64,000 nt of DNA from Massilia sp. PDC64 (GCF_900101265.1 NZ_FMZS01000015.1:1-64000), one strand, 5' to 3'. Positions 1-7,823 are shown, counted from the first letter of the stretch. The notes: generated from the letters alone by a model not told the origin. Program-made: numbers and translations.

Positions 1-81
1 TTGCGCTCGGTCGAGATAGATTTGGTTTTGTCCATAGAACGTATTGTCCTCTATTTGGATGTCCACCAAACCCGGTACACC

Positions 82-241
82 TCAGAGCACTTTTTAAGGC
101 AAAGGCCAAAGGGTAAGGTTCTTAGGCAGGGAGCAGGCAGTGTGCCCTTGCGGCCGCCATGTCGCCGCGTCGTGGCTCGTCCACGAGCAGTCGTCGGGGT
201 CTTTGGTTGGTCCAGAGACATTGACCCGAAATGTGCTCTGA
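82..241. repeat. Degraded inverted-repeat element (GTGCTCTGA ends)
   Basis: A 9-bp inverted repeat, TCAGAGCAC at 82-90 and GTGCTCTGA at 233-241, brackets about 160 bp. The right end continues as TGACCCCGAA, which matches the end of the clearer element at 25,760-25,900. No open frame inside the bracket resembles a known transposase. I infer a decayed relative of that small element, or a remnant of the flanks of a REP-associated transposase. The arms are short, so chance is possible. Confidence 0.35.
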
Positions 242-362
242 CCCCGAATGCGACTACGGCAAGGTCATGCCGTGCACGCGCTACGAAGCGCGCGAACTGC
301 CCGCCGGTCCGGTCGCGAAACAGGCGCGCGACCTCTATCTCGCCTTCACCGAGACCACCTGA
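231..362 (+). pseudogene. 43-codon orphan reading frame, possible 3' gene remnant
   Basis: An ATG-to-TGA frame of 43 codons begins inside the right repeat arm and ends just before the terminator at 369-395. It encodes a Cys-rich start (MCSDPECDYG) and a helical tail ending in LYLAFTETT. Codon use is GC-rich like a real gene, but the frame is closed by a stop just upstream at 222-224 and no ribosome binding site is visible. It could be the surviving 3' end of a gene cut by the repeat. I do not recognise the family. The rest of the first 420 bases shows nothing else I can support. Confidence 0.25.
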
Positions 363-368
363 GCGACG

Positions 369-395
369 AAAAAAAGCCAGGCACGCGGCCTGGCT
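369..395 (-). terminator. Intrinsic terminator of the DUF3617 gene
   Basis: AGCCAGGC (375-382) pairs perfectly with GCCTGGCT (388-395) around a 5-base loop. On the minus strand the hairpin is followed by seven U residues (A-run 369-375). It lies 28 bp after the stop of the minus-strand gene at 423. Confidence 0.85.
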
Positions 396-422
396 CGAAC
401 ATCCCGATGGGGTCGACCCGTA

Positions 423-983
423 CTACTTTGCTCGCGGGATAGGGATGGGACGGATGTTGCCGCAATCGGCCGACAGCCACTTGCCGGTGACATCCATGTC
501 CACGGTCTGGTTGCGCCCCTGTTCTTCGCTCCGGATCTTCATGTGGGCGCGATAGCTCGTGTCGTTGTCGGCGACGAGGTCGCCTTCGCCGCTCACCTTC
601 GGTTTCGTGCAGGTGAACGCGATGTGGCCCCGCGTGGCCGATTGCTGCGTGAACGTCTGCCTGCAATCGCCCTGCTGGACGGGGAACTCCTTGCGCTCGG
701 CCATCTCGCGCGTCATGCACAGCTTCGTCTGCAGGGCGCCGTTCGCGCCGACGTCGAGTTGCACGCCGTTTTGCTGCATGATCTTCTGCATCTGCTGGCG
801 CTGCTCGGGCGACATGTTCGCCATGTGCTGCTGCATGGCAGACATCGCCTGGGATATTTGCGGATCGGTCGACGTCATCGTGTTCGACAGCGACCACAGG
901 CCGGGTTTCAGCGTCTGGGCGCCGGCCGGGAGCGCAGCGCAGGCGCACGCGAGCAGGAGCGCGGGTGCAATGGTTTTGTTCAT
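423..983 (-). CDS. DUF3617 family exported protein
   Basis: The 186-residue product has a Sec signal peptide (hydrophobic core about residues 6-20, AGA-Q cleavage near 22) followed by the KPGLW motif that opens DUF3617 proteins. The middle is Met/Gln-rich (residues 40-75). Four cysteines (in KLCMTRE, GDCRQ, FTCTK and SADCG) could form two disulfides in the periplasm. The family is widespread in Proteobacteria and its function is unknown. The start follows AAGGACAAGATTACG, a reasonable ribosome binding site. The gene has its own terminator and appears to be a single-gene unit downstream of the Nudix gene. Confidence 0.85.
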   Translation of the reverse strand: MNKTIAPALLLACACAALPAGAQTLKPGLWSLSNTMTSTDPQISQAMSAMQQHMANMSPEQRQQMQKIMQQNGVQLDVGANGALQTKLCMTREMAERKEFPVQQGDCRQTFTQQSATRGHIAFTCTKPKVSGEGDLVADNDTSYRAHMKIRSEEQGRNQTVDMDVTGKWLSADCGNIRPIPIPRAK

Positions 984-1051
984 CGTAATCTTGTCCTTTC
1001 AATCATTGTCGCGGCGGCGCGCCTTGCCGAACAGCACCACGGGTGGGGGCA

Positions 1052-1648
1052 TCAGGACGCTTCGCCGTGCCGTCCCAGCACCTTGCGCTCCAGGTACATG
1101 AGCAGCAGGACGGTCTTGGCATCGACGATGTCGCCTGTCTCGATCATCGCGAGCGCGTCGTCGAAGTCCAGTTCCACGACTTCGATGTCTTCGCCTTCCT
1201 CCGGGTTGCCGCCGCCGTCGTCGCAGCGCCGGGCCCGATCATACTCCGCGACGAACAGGTGAATGCGTTCCGTCGTCGATCCCGGGCTGACGTACAGCTG
1301 CAGCGCGCTCTGCACGTGGTCGATGGCGTAGCCGGTCTCTTCGCGCGCTTCCGCGATGGCGCGTGCGGCCGGGTCGGCGCCGTCCAGCATGCCGGCCGCC
1401 GCTTCGAGCAGGTAGCCGTCGTGGCCGGCGAGGCGGGCGCCGAGGCGGAACTGGCGCGTCAGCACGACCGACCGGTGGGCGCGGTTGTACAGCAGCACGG
1501 CGGCGCCGTCCGCACAGTCGTAGACTTCGCGCGACTGGACCTGCAGCTCGCCGTCCTGGCGACGCTGGGCATAGGTGACGTTCTTGAGGGGCAGATAGTG
1601 GTCCGAGAGGATCTCCTCGCGGACGATGCGCACGGTGTCGCGGGTCAT
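1052..1648 (-). CDS. nudK: NudK-type Nudix hydrolase (GDP-mannose/ADP-ribose pyrophosphatase family)
   Basis: The 198-residue product resembles E. coli NudK along its whole length: EEILSDHYLPLKNVTY near the N-terminus, the REVYD strand, and GKTVLLL-like DAKTVLLLMYLE at the end. The Nudix box spans residues 86-107 (GMLDG...REETGY). Its first acidic position is Asp instead of Glu and the usual Arg before the second Glu is Ala; E. coli NudK also departs from the canonical box. The family hydrolyses nucleoside diphosphate sugars in the cytoplasm. I chose the start at 1648 because AGGAG lies 5 bases upstream; a longer frame to 1684 lacks this. The exact substrate cannot be read from sequence. Confidence 0.88.
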   Translation of the reverse strand: MTRDTVRIVREEILSDHYLPLKNVTYAQRRQDGELQVQSREVYDCADGAAVLLYNRAHRSVVLTRQFRLGARLAGHDGYLLEAAAGMLDGADPAARAIAEAREETGYAIDHVQSALQLYVSPGSTTERIHLFVAEYDRARRCDDGGGNPEEGEDIEVVELDFDDALAMIETGDIVDAKTVLLLMYLERKVLGRHGEAS

Positions 1649-1724
1649 GGCATCTCCTGTGGTTGGCCTTGCCCGAGGATACACCGTGCGCGTAGGAACG
1701 GGCGCGCATCGGCGCGCCGTCGCA

Positions 1725-2396
1725 TCAGCCCTGGCGGGCCGGTTCGCTGACGTAGATCTCGACGCGGCGGTTGCGTGCGCGGCCGGCCGGATCGTCGTTC
1801 GAGGCGATCGGTTCGCGTGCGGCGCGGCCTTCGACCGTGATGCGGGCCGGATTCACGCCGCGCGCCGCCAGGTAGTCGCGCGTGTGGGCGGCGCGGTCCA
1901 GCGACAACGGCTGGTTGATCTGGTCGCCGCCCGTGTTGTCCGTGTGGCCGATGATGGTCACGTTGGTGGCCGGGTTCTCGTTCAGGGTCTGGGCGAAGCG
2001 GTCGAGGATCGGGCGGAAGTTCGGCTTGATGTCGGAGCGGTTCGTGTCGAACGAAATGTCGCTCGGGATCTCCAGCTTCAGGCGGTTGTCGGACGTCTGC
2101 GAGACTTGCACGCCGGTGCCGCGCGTGGCCTGTTCCATCTGCTGGCGCTGCTGTTCCATGTGGCGCGACCAGACGTTGCCGGCGACGGCGCCCGCCGCCG
2201 CGCCCAGGATCGCGCCGCGGGTGGCCCGGCCGGAACCGCCGCCGCCCGTCGAGGCGCCGAGGATCGCGCCAAGGCCGGCGCCGATGCCGGCGCCGGTGGC
2301 GGTCCCGCGCTGGGTCTGGTTCATGTCGGCGCAACCGGTGGCGGCCACGGCGAACGCGGTGGCGCACAGGGTCGAACGGATCAGGGTCGTTTTCAT
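1725..2396 (-). CDS. OmpA-family lipoprotein with glycine zipper (YiaD-like)
   Basis: The 223-residue product has a lipoprotein signal with lipobox AATGC, then a glycine-zipper segment (GAGIGAGLGAILGAS and GAILGAAAGAVAG, about residues 35-80). A C-terminal OmpA peptidoglycan-binding domain follows (about 105-215), with the typical FDTNRSDIKP, GHTDNTGG and RARNRRVEIY elements. It should be anchored in the outer membrane and bind peptidoglycan. The start at 2396 is preceded by AAGGAGACC; an in-frame ATG at 2411 is upstream of that site. A hairpin plus U-run sits directly before the ribosome binding site (see 2407-2467). Confidence 0.92.
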   Translation of the reverse strand: MKTTLIRSTLCATAFAVAATGCADMNQTQRGTATGAGIGAGLGAILGASTGGGGSGRATRGAILGAAAGAVAGNVWSRHMEQQRQQMEQATRGTGVQVSQTSDNRLKLEIPSDISFDTNRSDIKPNFRPILDRFAQTLNENPATNVTIIGHTDNTGGDQINQPLSLDRAAHTRDYLAARGVNPARITVEGRAAREPIASNDDPAGRARNRRVEIYVSEPARQG

Positions 2397-2406
2397 AATG
2401 GTCTCC

Positions 2407-2467
2407 TTCAAAAAAATATCCGTTTCGTAGTCGCACCCGCAGGAGTGGGCACGACCGCGAAACGGAT
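2407..2467 (-). promoter_or_regulatory. Terminator-like leader hairpin before the OmpA lipoprotein gene
   Basis: ATCCGTTTCG (2418-2427) pairs perfectly with CGAAACGGAT (2458-2467), with further pairing inside (GTCG with CGAC, CCC with GGG). Read on the minus strand this 50-nt stem-loop is followed at once by a U-run and then by GAAGGAG of the downstream gene. The shape is that of an intrinsic terminator or attenuator placed in the 5' leader. It could instead be a true terminator for a transcript arriving from 2526-2672, with the OmpA gene having its own promoter inside it. Confidence 0.6.
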
Positions 2468-2525
2468 CGGTCAGGTCCGCAGGTCACTGCGGCTCGGCAC
2501 GACGCTGCGTGCCGCTATGATACTG

Positions 2526-2672
2526 CTATATGCCTCGGCCACTGATCAGGCGCACCAGGATCATGATGACGGCGACGACCAGCAGGATATGGATGAAACC
2601 GCCGACGGTGTAGGAAGTCACCAGACCGAGCAGCCACAGAATGATAAGAATGACGGCAATTGTGTAGAGCAT
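2526..2672 (-). CDS. Lmo0937-family small membrane protein
   Basis: The 48-residue protein is almost wholly hydrophobic: one helix from residues 3-16, the GGFIHILLV hairpin and a second helix ending in LISGRGI. This matches the lmo0937/YtpI-like small membrane proteins often found in bacterial stress clusters; function unknown. The start at 2672 is supported by GAGGACACTATC upstream; the longer frame to 2732 is unlikely. A copy of the 5-4-5 palindrome lies about 80 bp upstream, with GATACT at the -10 position expected for an activator centred at -41.5. Confidence 0.85.
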   Translation of the reverse strand: MLYTIAVILIILWLLGLVTSYTVGGFIHILLVVAVIMILVRLISGRGI

Positions 2673-2744
2673 GATAGTGTCCTCATGGTTGACGGCGTTG
2701 CTGTGCCGTGGAATCCAGTATCGAACTAACAAGCTCCGCGCTCC

Positions 2745-2758
2745 GTACGATGCCGTAC
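2745..2758. promoter_or_regulatory. 5-4-5 palindromic operator, copy 1 (GTACG-N4-CGTAC)
   Basis: GTACG-ATGC-CGTAC is a perfect inverted repeat with flanks CC and AT that match copies 2 and 3. Its centre is about 80 bp upstream of the start at 2672. On the minus strand GATACT begins 30 bases downstream of the centre, which fits a class II activator site. Confidence 0.6.
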
Positions 2759-2759
2759 A

Positions 2760-2990
2760 TTACATCGCGCTTTTTTGTTCCTTGTGCAAGCCGGGGATCC
2801 ACCCCATGAAGCCCATCAGGCCGAGAAAGCCGATCAGGCAGGTCAACAGGCCTCCCGTGATGAGGAAAAAGACGTCCTGGGCCGCCATCTCGGCCGCCGT
2901 GGCCTGCGGTGCCGGACCCGTGCTGGCGAGGCCGAAGCCCGTCAGGAGAAGTCCCCAAAGAATGATGCCGATCCATGCCAGGCTGTTCAT
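2760..2990 (-). CDS. Small two-helix membrane protein
   Basis: The 76-residue product has two predicted membrane helices: residues 4-23 (IGIILWGLLLTGFGLA) and about 41-64 (VFFLITGGLLTCLIGFLGLMG). A short charged tail, GLHKEQKSAM, follows. I do not recognise a named family. The start follows AAAGGACGCGAC. A perfect palindromic operator (copy 2) lies 78 bp upstream, which places the gene in the same putative stress regulon as its neighbours. The stop codon is directly next to operator copy 1 of the downstream gene. Confidence 0.8.
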   Translation of the reverse strand: MNSLAWIGIILWGLLLTGFGLASTGPAPQATAAEMAAQDVFFLITGGLLTCLIGFLGLMGFMGWIPGLHKEQKSAM

Positions 2991-3060
2991 GTCGCGTCCT
3001 TTCGCTTGAGTGTTCTCTGCCGTATGAAGCTGATTCTTATGTGCGCAGCCGAACTGCTCC

Positions 3061-3074
3061 GTGCGCTAGCGCAC
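3061..3074. promoter_or_regulatory. 5-4-5 palindromic operator, copy 2 (GTGCG-CTAG-CGCAC)
   Basis: This is a 14-bp perfect palindrome with flanks CTCC and ATTG, the best match to the local consensus. It is centred about 78 bp upstream of the start at 2990. On the minus strand TAAGAAT begins about 29 bases from the centre, as expected for a -10 element beside a -41.5 activator site. The same 14 bases recur exactly at 16,604-16,617. Confidence 0.65.
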
Positions 3075-3155
3075 ATTGCGAAAAAGAAAACTTAGTGAGC
3101 GATCGTACAAGGCGCAAACGCTTGCGCGCCTGTCTCCAACATAGCACGCGGCTGG

Positions 3156-3186
3156 ACAAAACAAAACCGGGGCCGCAGCCCCGGTT
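3156..3186 (-). terminator. Intrinsic terminator of the glycine-zipper gene
   Basis: AACCGGGGC and GCCCCGGTT form a 9-bp stem around a CGCA loop. On the minus strand it is followed by the U-rich stretch TTTTGTTTT. It lies just downstream of the stop at 3207. Confidence 0.85.
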
Positions 3187-3206
3187 GTCGCTGGATGCAG
3201 GTTCCC

Positions 3207-4022
3207 TCAGGCCGAGCGGAGCGAGCCTTTCACGATGCGCACGCGGTCGCCCGTACGCCACGGCGGCGCGCTGTGCTGGTGGAACGTGCGCAGGGTGCCG
3301 TCGTCGAGGCGGACACGGATTTCGTAGCTGACGTCGGCCTTCATGTTGCCTTCGACCTGGTTGCCCATGACGGCACCGCCGACCGCGCCCGCGACCGTGG
3401 CCAGCTGCCGGCCGTGGCCGCTGCCGATCTGGTTGCCCAGCAGGCCGCCGAGGATGGCGCCGCCCGCCGCGCCCACGCCGCTGCCCTGGGCACGCGTCTT
3501 GATCTGGCGGATCGACTCGATGTTGCCGCAGTTGTTGCACCAGTTGCTGCCGGTGTCGTTGGATGCCAGCTTCGTTGATTTATGCGTGACCTTCGGCGCC
3601 GGTGCCCGTTCGGTCGGTGCGTATTGCGGGGCCGGGGCGGGCGCGTAGTCGGCGCCGGCGCTGGTCGAACCCTGGCTGCCGCCGTAGCCGTACGCGGTGC
3701 TCGGTGCCGCATAGGACTGCGCGGGGGCCGGGGCAGGGTAGGCAGGCTGCACCGGCGTCTGCACCGGATAGGCGGGCTGCGGCTGGCTCGCCAGCGGCGC
3801 GGCGGGTGCCACATAGCCCGGCTGGCCCGGCTGTTGCATGCCGGCCGACAGGGCCGCGCGGTCGGCATCGCTCAACTGGCCGCGGTTGCCGCCGGTCGAC
3901 GACGGCAGCCAGCCCATGATGGCCGCCGTGCCGATGGCGCAGAACAGGATGACCGCGATCGCGGCGGCGATCAGGAGGGGATGTTGCCTGGCCCGTACGG
4001 GCGTGGTGGGATGCGTGTCCAT
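3207..4022 (-). CDS. Membrane-anchored glycine-zipper 2TM protein with Pro/Gln/Ala-rich linker
   Basis: The 271-residue product has one N-terminal membrane helix (about residues 15-38), a long low-complexity Pro/Gln/Tyr/Ala linker (about 60-140) and a C-terminal glycine-zipper domain. The zipper reads GVGAAGGAILGGLLGNQIG and AVGGAVMGNQVEG. It is followed by the YEIRVRLDDGT...GDRVRIV strand that closes this domain in SlyB/Pcp-like proteins. A CNNCG pair sits just before the zipper. The family is linked to envelope integrity. Operator copy 3 lies 100 bp upstream, with GACAAT at the expected -10 position on this strand. Confidence 0.85.
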   Translation of the reverse strand: MDTHPTTPVRARQHPLLIAAAIAVILFCAIGTAAIMGWLPSSTGGNRGQLSDADRAALSAGMQQPGQPGYVAPAAPLASQPQPAYPVQTPVQPAYPAPAPAQSYAAPSTAYGYGGSQGSTSAGADYAPAPAPQYAPTERAPAPKVTHKSTKLASNDTGSNWCNNCGNIESIRQIKTRAQGSGVGAAGGAILGGLLGNQIGSGHGRQLATVAGAVGGAVMGNQVEGNMKADVSYEIRVRLDDGTLRTFHQHSAPPWRTGDRVRIVKGSLRSA

Positions 4023-4115
4023 GGCTTTTCCTTTCGGGTGTCGGTGGGGCCGAGGCGGTGTCGCGAGCCTCGAGTCCGGTACGTTTCATTGTCCCTTGCA
4101 ACAACACCCTATTCC

Positions 4116-4129
4116 GTGCGTCACCGTAC
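4116..4129. promoter_or_regulatory. 5-4-5 palindromic operator, copy 3 (GTGCG-TCAC-CGTAC)
   Basis: GTGCG-TCAC-CGTAC has one mismatch between arms and the conserved flanks CC and AT. It lies in the divergent region between the glycine-zipper gene (start 4022) and the Crp/Fnr regulator gene (start 4255). Toward the minus strand GACAAT starts 30 bases from the centre; toward the plus strand the hexamer (TACGCT) is poorer. It could activate the former and autoregulate the latter. Confidence 0.55.
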
Positions 4130-4254
4130 ATACTTGGCCCGGCGCGGCCGTTACGCTGACTGAAAGTTGTTTGCAAATGTTTCCGGACAGTGTAAAGACG
4201 CCGTTCCGAATCTCCCAAACGAGTGAACCGATGAAGTCCAACCGCGAGGGTCCG

Positions 4255-4986
4255 ATGAATTCAGCTGCTCCACCTGTGGTCGCCGAGCACAATGCCAACC
4301 TGCTGCTGGCCGCGCTCCCGCCGCAGGAGCTGGCCCGGATGCTGCCGGCGCTCGACCAGGTCAAGGTGGACGTCGGCGCCGTGTTGTGCGAGCCGGGCGA
4401 CACGATCCGCCACATCTATTTTCCGCACGACTGCCTGATCTCCCTGATGGCCGTGGCCGAAGGCCGCATGACGCTCGAAGTGGGCCTCGTGGGCCGCGAG
4501 GGCATGCTGGGCGCCACCGTCGCGCTCGGCCACGACACGACGCAGGTGCGCGCCGTCGTGCAGCGTGCCGGCAGCGCGAGCCGCATCGACGCCGACCGCC
4601 TGCGCACCGAATTTGCCCGCAACCCGGCCCTGCAGCGTGTGTTGTACCGCTACACCGATGCGCTGCTGGCCCAGGCCATCCAGATCGCCGTCTGCAGCCG
4701 CTACCACGTGCTGGAGGCGCGTCTCGCACGCTCGCTGCTCGTCACGCGCGACCGGCTCCAATCCGACAAATTTCACCTGACTCACGAATTTCTCGCCCAC
4801 GCGCTGGGCGTGCGCCGCGTGGGCGTCACGAAGGCCGCCAGCGCCTTGCAGCAGCAGGGGCTCATCAACTACAGCCGCGGCAATATCGAGATTCTCGACC
4901 CGGAAGGCCTCGCCGCGGCCGCGTGCACCTGCTACGAAATCGTGCGCGAAGCGGGTGCCGGCGTCGGCGCGCCCGTGCTGGTCTGA
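4255..4986 (+). CDS. Crp/Fnr family transcriptional regulator
   Basis: The 243-residue cytoplasmic protein has an N-terminal cyclic-nucleotide-binding-like beta-roll (about residues 20-130; note YFPHDCLISLM and EVGLVGREGMLG). A long dimer helix and a C-terminal winged helix follow (about 160-225; LTHEFLAHALGVRRVGVTKAA). The recognition helix reads GVRRVGVT in place of the SRE...R of classical CRP/FNR, and there are no Fnr-type cysteines for an Fe-S cluster. I chose 4255 because GAGGG lies just upstream; an ATG at 4231 is in frame. It sits inside a cluster of seven matching palindromes and is my candidate for their regulator. Its signal is unknown. Confidence 0.9.
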   Translation: MNSAAPPVVAEHNANLLLAALPPQELARMLPALDQVKVDVGAVLCEPGDTIRHIYFPHDCLISLMAVAEGRMTLEVGLVGREGMLGATVALGHDTTQVRAVVQRAGSASRIDADRLRTEFARNPALQRVLYRYTDALLAQAIQIAVCSRYHVLEARLARSLLVTRDRLQSDKFHLTHEFLAHALGVRRVGVTKAASALQQQGLINYSRGNIEILDPEGLAAAACTCYEIVREAGAGVGAPVLV

Positions 4987-5005
4987 TTCCCGTCGCTCCA
5001 AAAGA

Positions 5006-5031
5006 AAATGCCCCGGCAAGCGGGGCATTGT
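5006..5031. terminator. Terminator between convergent genes
   Basis: ATGCCCCG and CGGGGCAT pair around GCAAG. The A/T-rich flanks (AAAAGAAA on the left, TTGTTCATT on the right) let it serve both the Crp/Fnr gene and the minus-strand gene at 5053-5274. Confidence 0.8.
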
Positions 5032-5052
5032 TCATTGCGAAGCAGGACGCGA

Positions 5053-5274
5053 TCAGTGCGTCGACTTCACCTGATTGCCGATCACGCCGCCCACGGCTGC
5101 GCCACCGATGGTGCCGGCTGCGCTGCCGCCCGTCAGGGCGCCGCCGACCACTGCGCCTGCGCCGGCGCCGATGGCGGTGTTACGGTCTTGCGTCGACATG
5201 CCGGCGCAGCCGGTCAGGCCCAGGGCCACGGTTGCCAGCGATGCGGTCACGATGATGTGCTTGATGGTTTTCAT
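5053..5274 (-). CDS. OsmB-like glycine-zipper lipoprotein
   Basis: The 73-residue product has a lipoprotein signal with lipobox LTGC (Cys about residue 22). A single glycine-zipper hairpin fills the rest (AIGAGAGAVVGGALTGG, then GGAAVGGVIGNQ). Size and layout match osmotically inducible OsmB-type lipoproteins of the outer membrane. It follows the BON gene by 39 bp on the same strand, so the two are probably co-transcribed. TAAGGAGATCATC gives a good ribosome binding site. Confidence 0.85.
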   Translation of the reverse strand: MKTIKHIIVTASLATVALGLTGCAGMSTQDRNTAIGAGAGAVVGGALTGGSAAGTIGGAAVGGVIGNQVKSTH

Positions 5275-5313
5275 GATGATCTCCTTAAGGTGGGTTGCTT
5301 AGTGGGTTGCTAC

Positions 5314-5646
5314 TCACTTCAGGCGCAGCTCATTCCTGACCGATCTGACGCCCCTTACGGTGCGCGCGGCCGCGGCGGCCGCCGCCACGTCGTCCGCAGA
5401 GCTCACGAATCCGCTCAGCTTGACGACCCCCTGGTCCGTATCGACGTCGATCTCGTTTGCCTTCAGGCTGGCATCGCCGAGGAGGGCAGCCTTCACGCCG
5501 GCCGTGATGCCGGCGTCATCGGTTTGCCCCACGACAGCCGCCGGGCTGTCCGTCGCGCATCCCGTGATTCCGCACAGGCCCAGAGCCGCCAGCAATGCCG
5601 ATGTCGATAGTGCTGCCGGGATCCTGCCTGTACTGAATCGTTTCAT
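5314..5646 (-). CDS. BON-domain lipoprotein
   Basis: The 110-residue product has a lipoprotein-type signal (lipobox ITGC) and one BON domain (about residues 40-108). The domain includes the ALLGDASLKANEIDVDT...VVKLSGFV core and the closing GVRSVRNELRLK. BON domains are thought to bind phospholipid or envelope surfaces, as in OsmY. I start at 5646, with AGAAGG close upstream; a frame extends to 5706 without support. It probably heads a two-gene unit with the OsmB-like gene. No operator copy was seen before it. Confidence 0.87.
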   Translation of the reverse strand: MKRFSTGRIPAALSTSALLAALGLCGITGCATDSPAAVVGQTDDAGITAGVKAALLGDASLKANEIDVDTDQGVVKLSGFVSSADDVAAAAAAARTVRGVRSVRNELRLK

Positions 5647-5771
5647 GCCTTCTGCGCTTCCTCGCGATGCCGGCCTGCTGTTCGGGAACGGCGCCGGCCT
5701 TACCATGACTCCAGAATAAACCCCGTCCGCATAGCGGTCTGTACGACAAATAACACTGTGTCATGCCGACC

Positions 5772-7823
5772 TCAACGCTTGGCGCTTTTTCCTGGCGGCG
5801 GCGCAACAGGCTTCGCGCCCGCCTTGGCCAGCAGCGCGTTGCAGGGGCTGTCCTTGCCCGGTCCCGTGTTGATCAGCGGGAGGAGGGCGGCCGCCGGTGC
5901 CGCGACGACGGCCAGCGCGGCCGCCGCGCCACCTTTTATCGCCAGCACTTTCTTGTCGAGCGACAGGTCCGGATTCTTGAACGTGCCGCGCACGTAGAAC
6001 GGCGTGCGCAGGGTGAACAGGCGCAGCGCCTTCGTCTCCGGCTTGATACGCAAGTCCAGCTGCTCAGTTGACATGTTCACCCAGCCATTGATGTCGACGA
6101 TGGCCTCTTCCGTGTCGAGTACGAACGTGCGCGTACGCGCCACGCCATCCGTCACGCCGAGGTCCGCGGCCAGGCAGTTCAGCTTGACCTCCTTGTCGCC
6201 GAACAGTTTCGTGATAATGATGTTGCCGACGTTCAGTCCGGCTTCCTCGAGCAGCAGCTTGCTGACGACGCCCTGGCTGACGAGACCCTTCACTTCGCCG
6301 TTCGCATCGGCCAGCATCGCGCCGACGGAATCGCCCGTCGCGGTGAGCTTCGCTTCGCCATAGATCGAGCCGACGGTCGCCTGCATCTTTTCGATTTGCG
6401 GAAACAATTCCTTGATGTGAATGTCGCGCGCCTTGACGTCGGCCGTCGCCTTGATCGGGCTGTTGGGGTTGCTGCCGTCCAGCTTGATGTTCGAGTTGAC
6501 GTTGCCGCCGGCCATGACGAAATTCAGGGGCTCCAGGGTCAGCACGCCATTGTTCATCACGACATGGCTTTGCAGCTTGCTGATCGGCAGGTCCTTGTCC
6601 TTGACGATGCGGTCCGCGGTGAAGCGCACGTCGGCGTCCAGCACCTTCCACCGCTCCGTATGGAATTTCTCGACAGGCAGGGCCTTGTTTTCCGGCTGCA
6701 CGGCCTCGACGCCGCGCGCGCGCTTGCTCGCGTTGGAATCGGCGCCGATCAGCGGGCCGAGGTCGGCGAAACGCAGCTGGTGCGACACGACGTTGCCGGT
6801 CAGCTTGTTGCGCGGCTTGCCCGTCGTAAATTCGAATCGGCCCGCGATGTCGGACTGGCCCACCTTGCCCTTGAACTTGTCGTACACCCAGCGACTCCTG
6901 TTTTCGCCCAGTTCGCCCGTCAGGTGGCCGTCGGTCGTGAACGCGGGCGTCTCGGGAAGCAGTACGCCCGTGAATGGATACAGCCGGGCCATCGACGGCG
7001 CCGCCAGGGTCAGCTTCAGGTTGACCGCCGACAAGTGCGCGGGCCGCGTGACCGTCCCCTCGACGGCGACACGCGAATTGGTCGAGTGCACGTCGACCTG
7101 CACGGGGAAGGGCTCGTCCTGGTCGCGCAGGGACAGCACGGCGCCGGCCTTGCCGCCGCCGTTCACGGGCGCGCCGTTGTACTCGCCGCGCAGCTTGAAG
7201 GCGATGCCATAGGTCGGGTCGTTCGCGATCGTATCGATGTCGGCCGTGACGTCGGCCTTGGTGACGGCGTCGATCACGTGCAGGGTGCCCTTGTTCAGCA
7301 CGACGCGTTCGAGGTCGAGCGTCCACTTCGATTTCTTCTGCTCGTGCTTGTAGACCCAGTTGTAGTGCGTGGCGTCCGTGCGCAGCAGCTCGGCCTGCGG
7401 GCCGTCGAAGCGCAGCACGGGCACGTGGATGCGGTGGCCCAGCAGGGCGAACGGATCGAGCGAGAACGAGAACTGGCGCACGCTGGCCATGTCGCGCTGG
7501 GGCAGGCCTTCCGGGTTGCCCACGTGGACGTCGTCCGCGTACAGGTGCGGCCACGGGATGTAGTCGCGCCACGTGCGCTGGCCTTTCGGTATGCTTTTCG
7601 ACGGCTGCTCCCAATGCACGGCGAGATTGCCGCGGATGGCGAACGGGCGCTCGATCGCGTCGCTGACCTTGTCGTTGAGCCAGGGTTTGACGCGGTTCCA
7701 GTCGAACGTGAGCAGGATGATGATGGCGATGACCGGAATCGCCACCAGCACGCCGACGATGCCGAGCGTGATCTTCACCGGGCGCGACAGGTGCGCGCCC
7801 TGACTGGGCTGTTGGGCTGTCAT
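5772..7823 (-). CDS. AsmA family protein
   Basis: The 683-residue product has an N-terminal membrane helix (about residues 18-42) followed by a large periplasmic region with AsmA repeats. Typical pieces are FAIRGNLAVHW near the start and LNVGNIIITKLFGDKEVKLNC, VDINGWVNMSTEQLDLRI, FYVRGTFKNPDLSLDKK toward the end. AsmA-like proteins are bridge-like proteins thought to carry phospholipid between the two membranes. The length fits the family. It is divergent from the DUF4398 genes, and operator copy 4 lies 67 bp upstream. Confidence 0.92.
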   Translation of the reverse strand: MTAQQPSQGAHLSRPVKITLGIVGVLVAIPVIAIIILLTFDWNRVKPWLNDKVSDAIERPFAIRGNLAVHWEQPSKSIPKGQRTWRDYIPWPHLYADDVHVGNPEGLPQRDMASVRQFSFSLDPFALLGHRIHVPVLRFDGPQAELLRTDATHYNWVYKHEQKKSKWTLDLERVVLNKGTLHVIDAVTKADVTADIDTIANDPTYGIAFKLRGEYNGAPVNGGGKAGAVLSLRDQDEPFPVQVDVHSTNSRVAVEGTVTRPAHLSAVNLKLTLAAPSMARLYPFTGVLLPETPAFTTDGHLTGELGENRSRWVYDKFKGKVGQSDIAGRFEFTTGKPRNKLTGNVVSHQLRFADLGPLIGADSNASKRARGVEAVQPENKALPVEKFHTERWKVLDADVRFTADRIVKDKDLPISKLQSHVVMNNGVLTLEPLNFVMAGGNVNSNIKLDGSNPNSPIKATADVKARDIHIKELFPQIEKMQATVGSIYGEAKLTATGDSVGAMLADANGEVKGLVSQGVVSKLLLEEAGLNVGNIIITKLFGDKEVKLNCLAADLGVTDGVARTRTFVLDTEEAIVDINGWVNMSTEQLDLRIKPETKALRLFTLRTPFYVRGTFKNPDLSLDKKVLAIKGGAAAALAVVAAPAAALLPLINTGPGKDSPCNALLAKAGAKPVAPPPGKSAKR

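Noticed and set aside
2491..2515. GGCACG-N6-CGTGCC before the OmpA lipoprotein gene as an operator copy
   Set aside because: Spacing (6) and arm order differ from the seven accepted sites.
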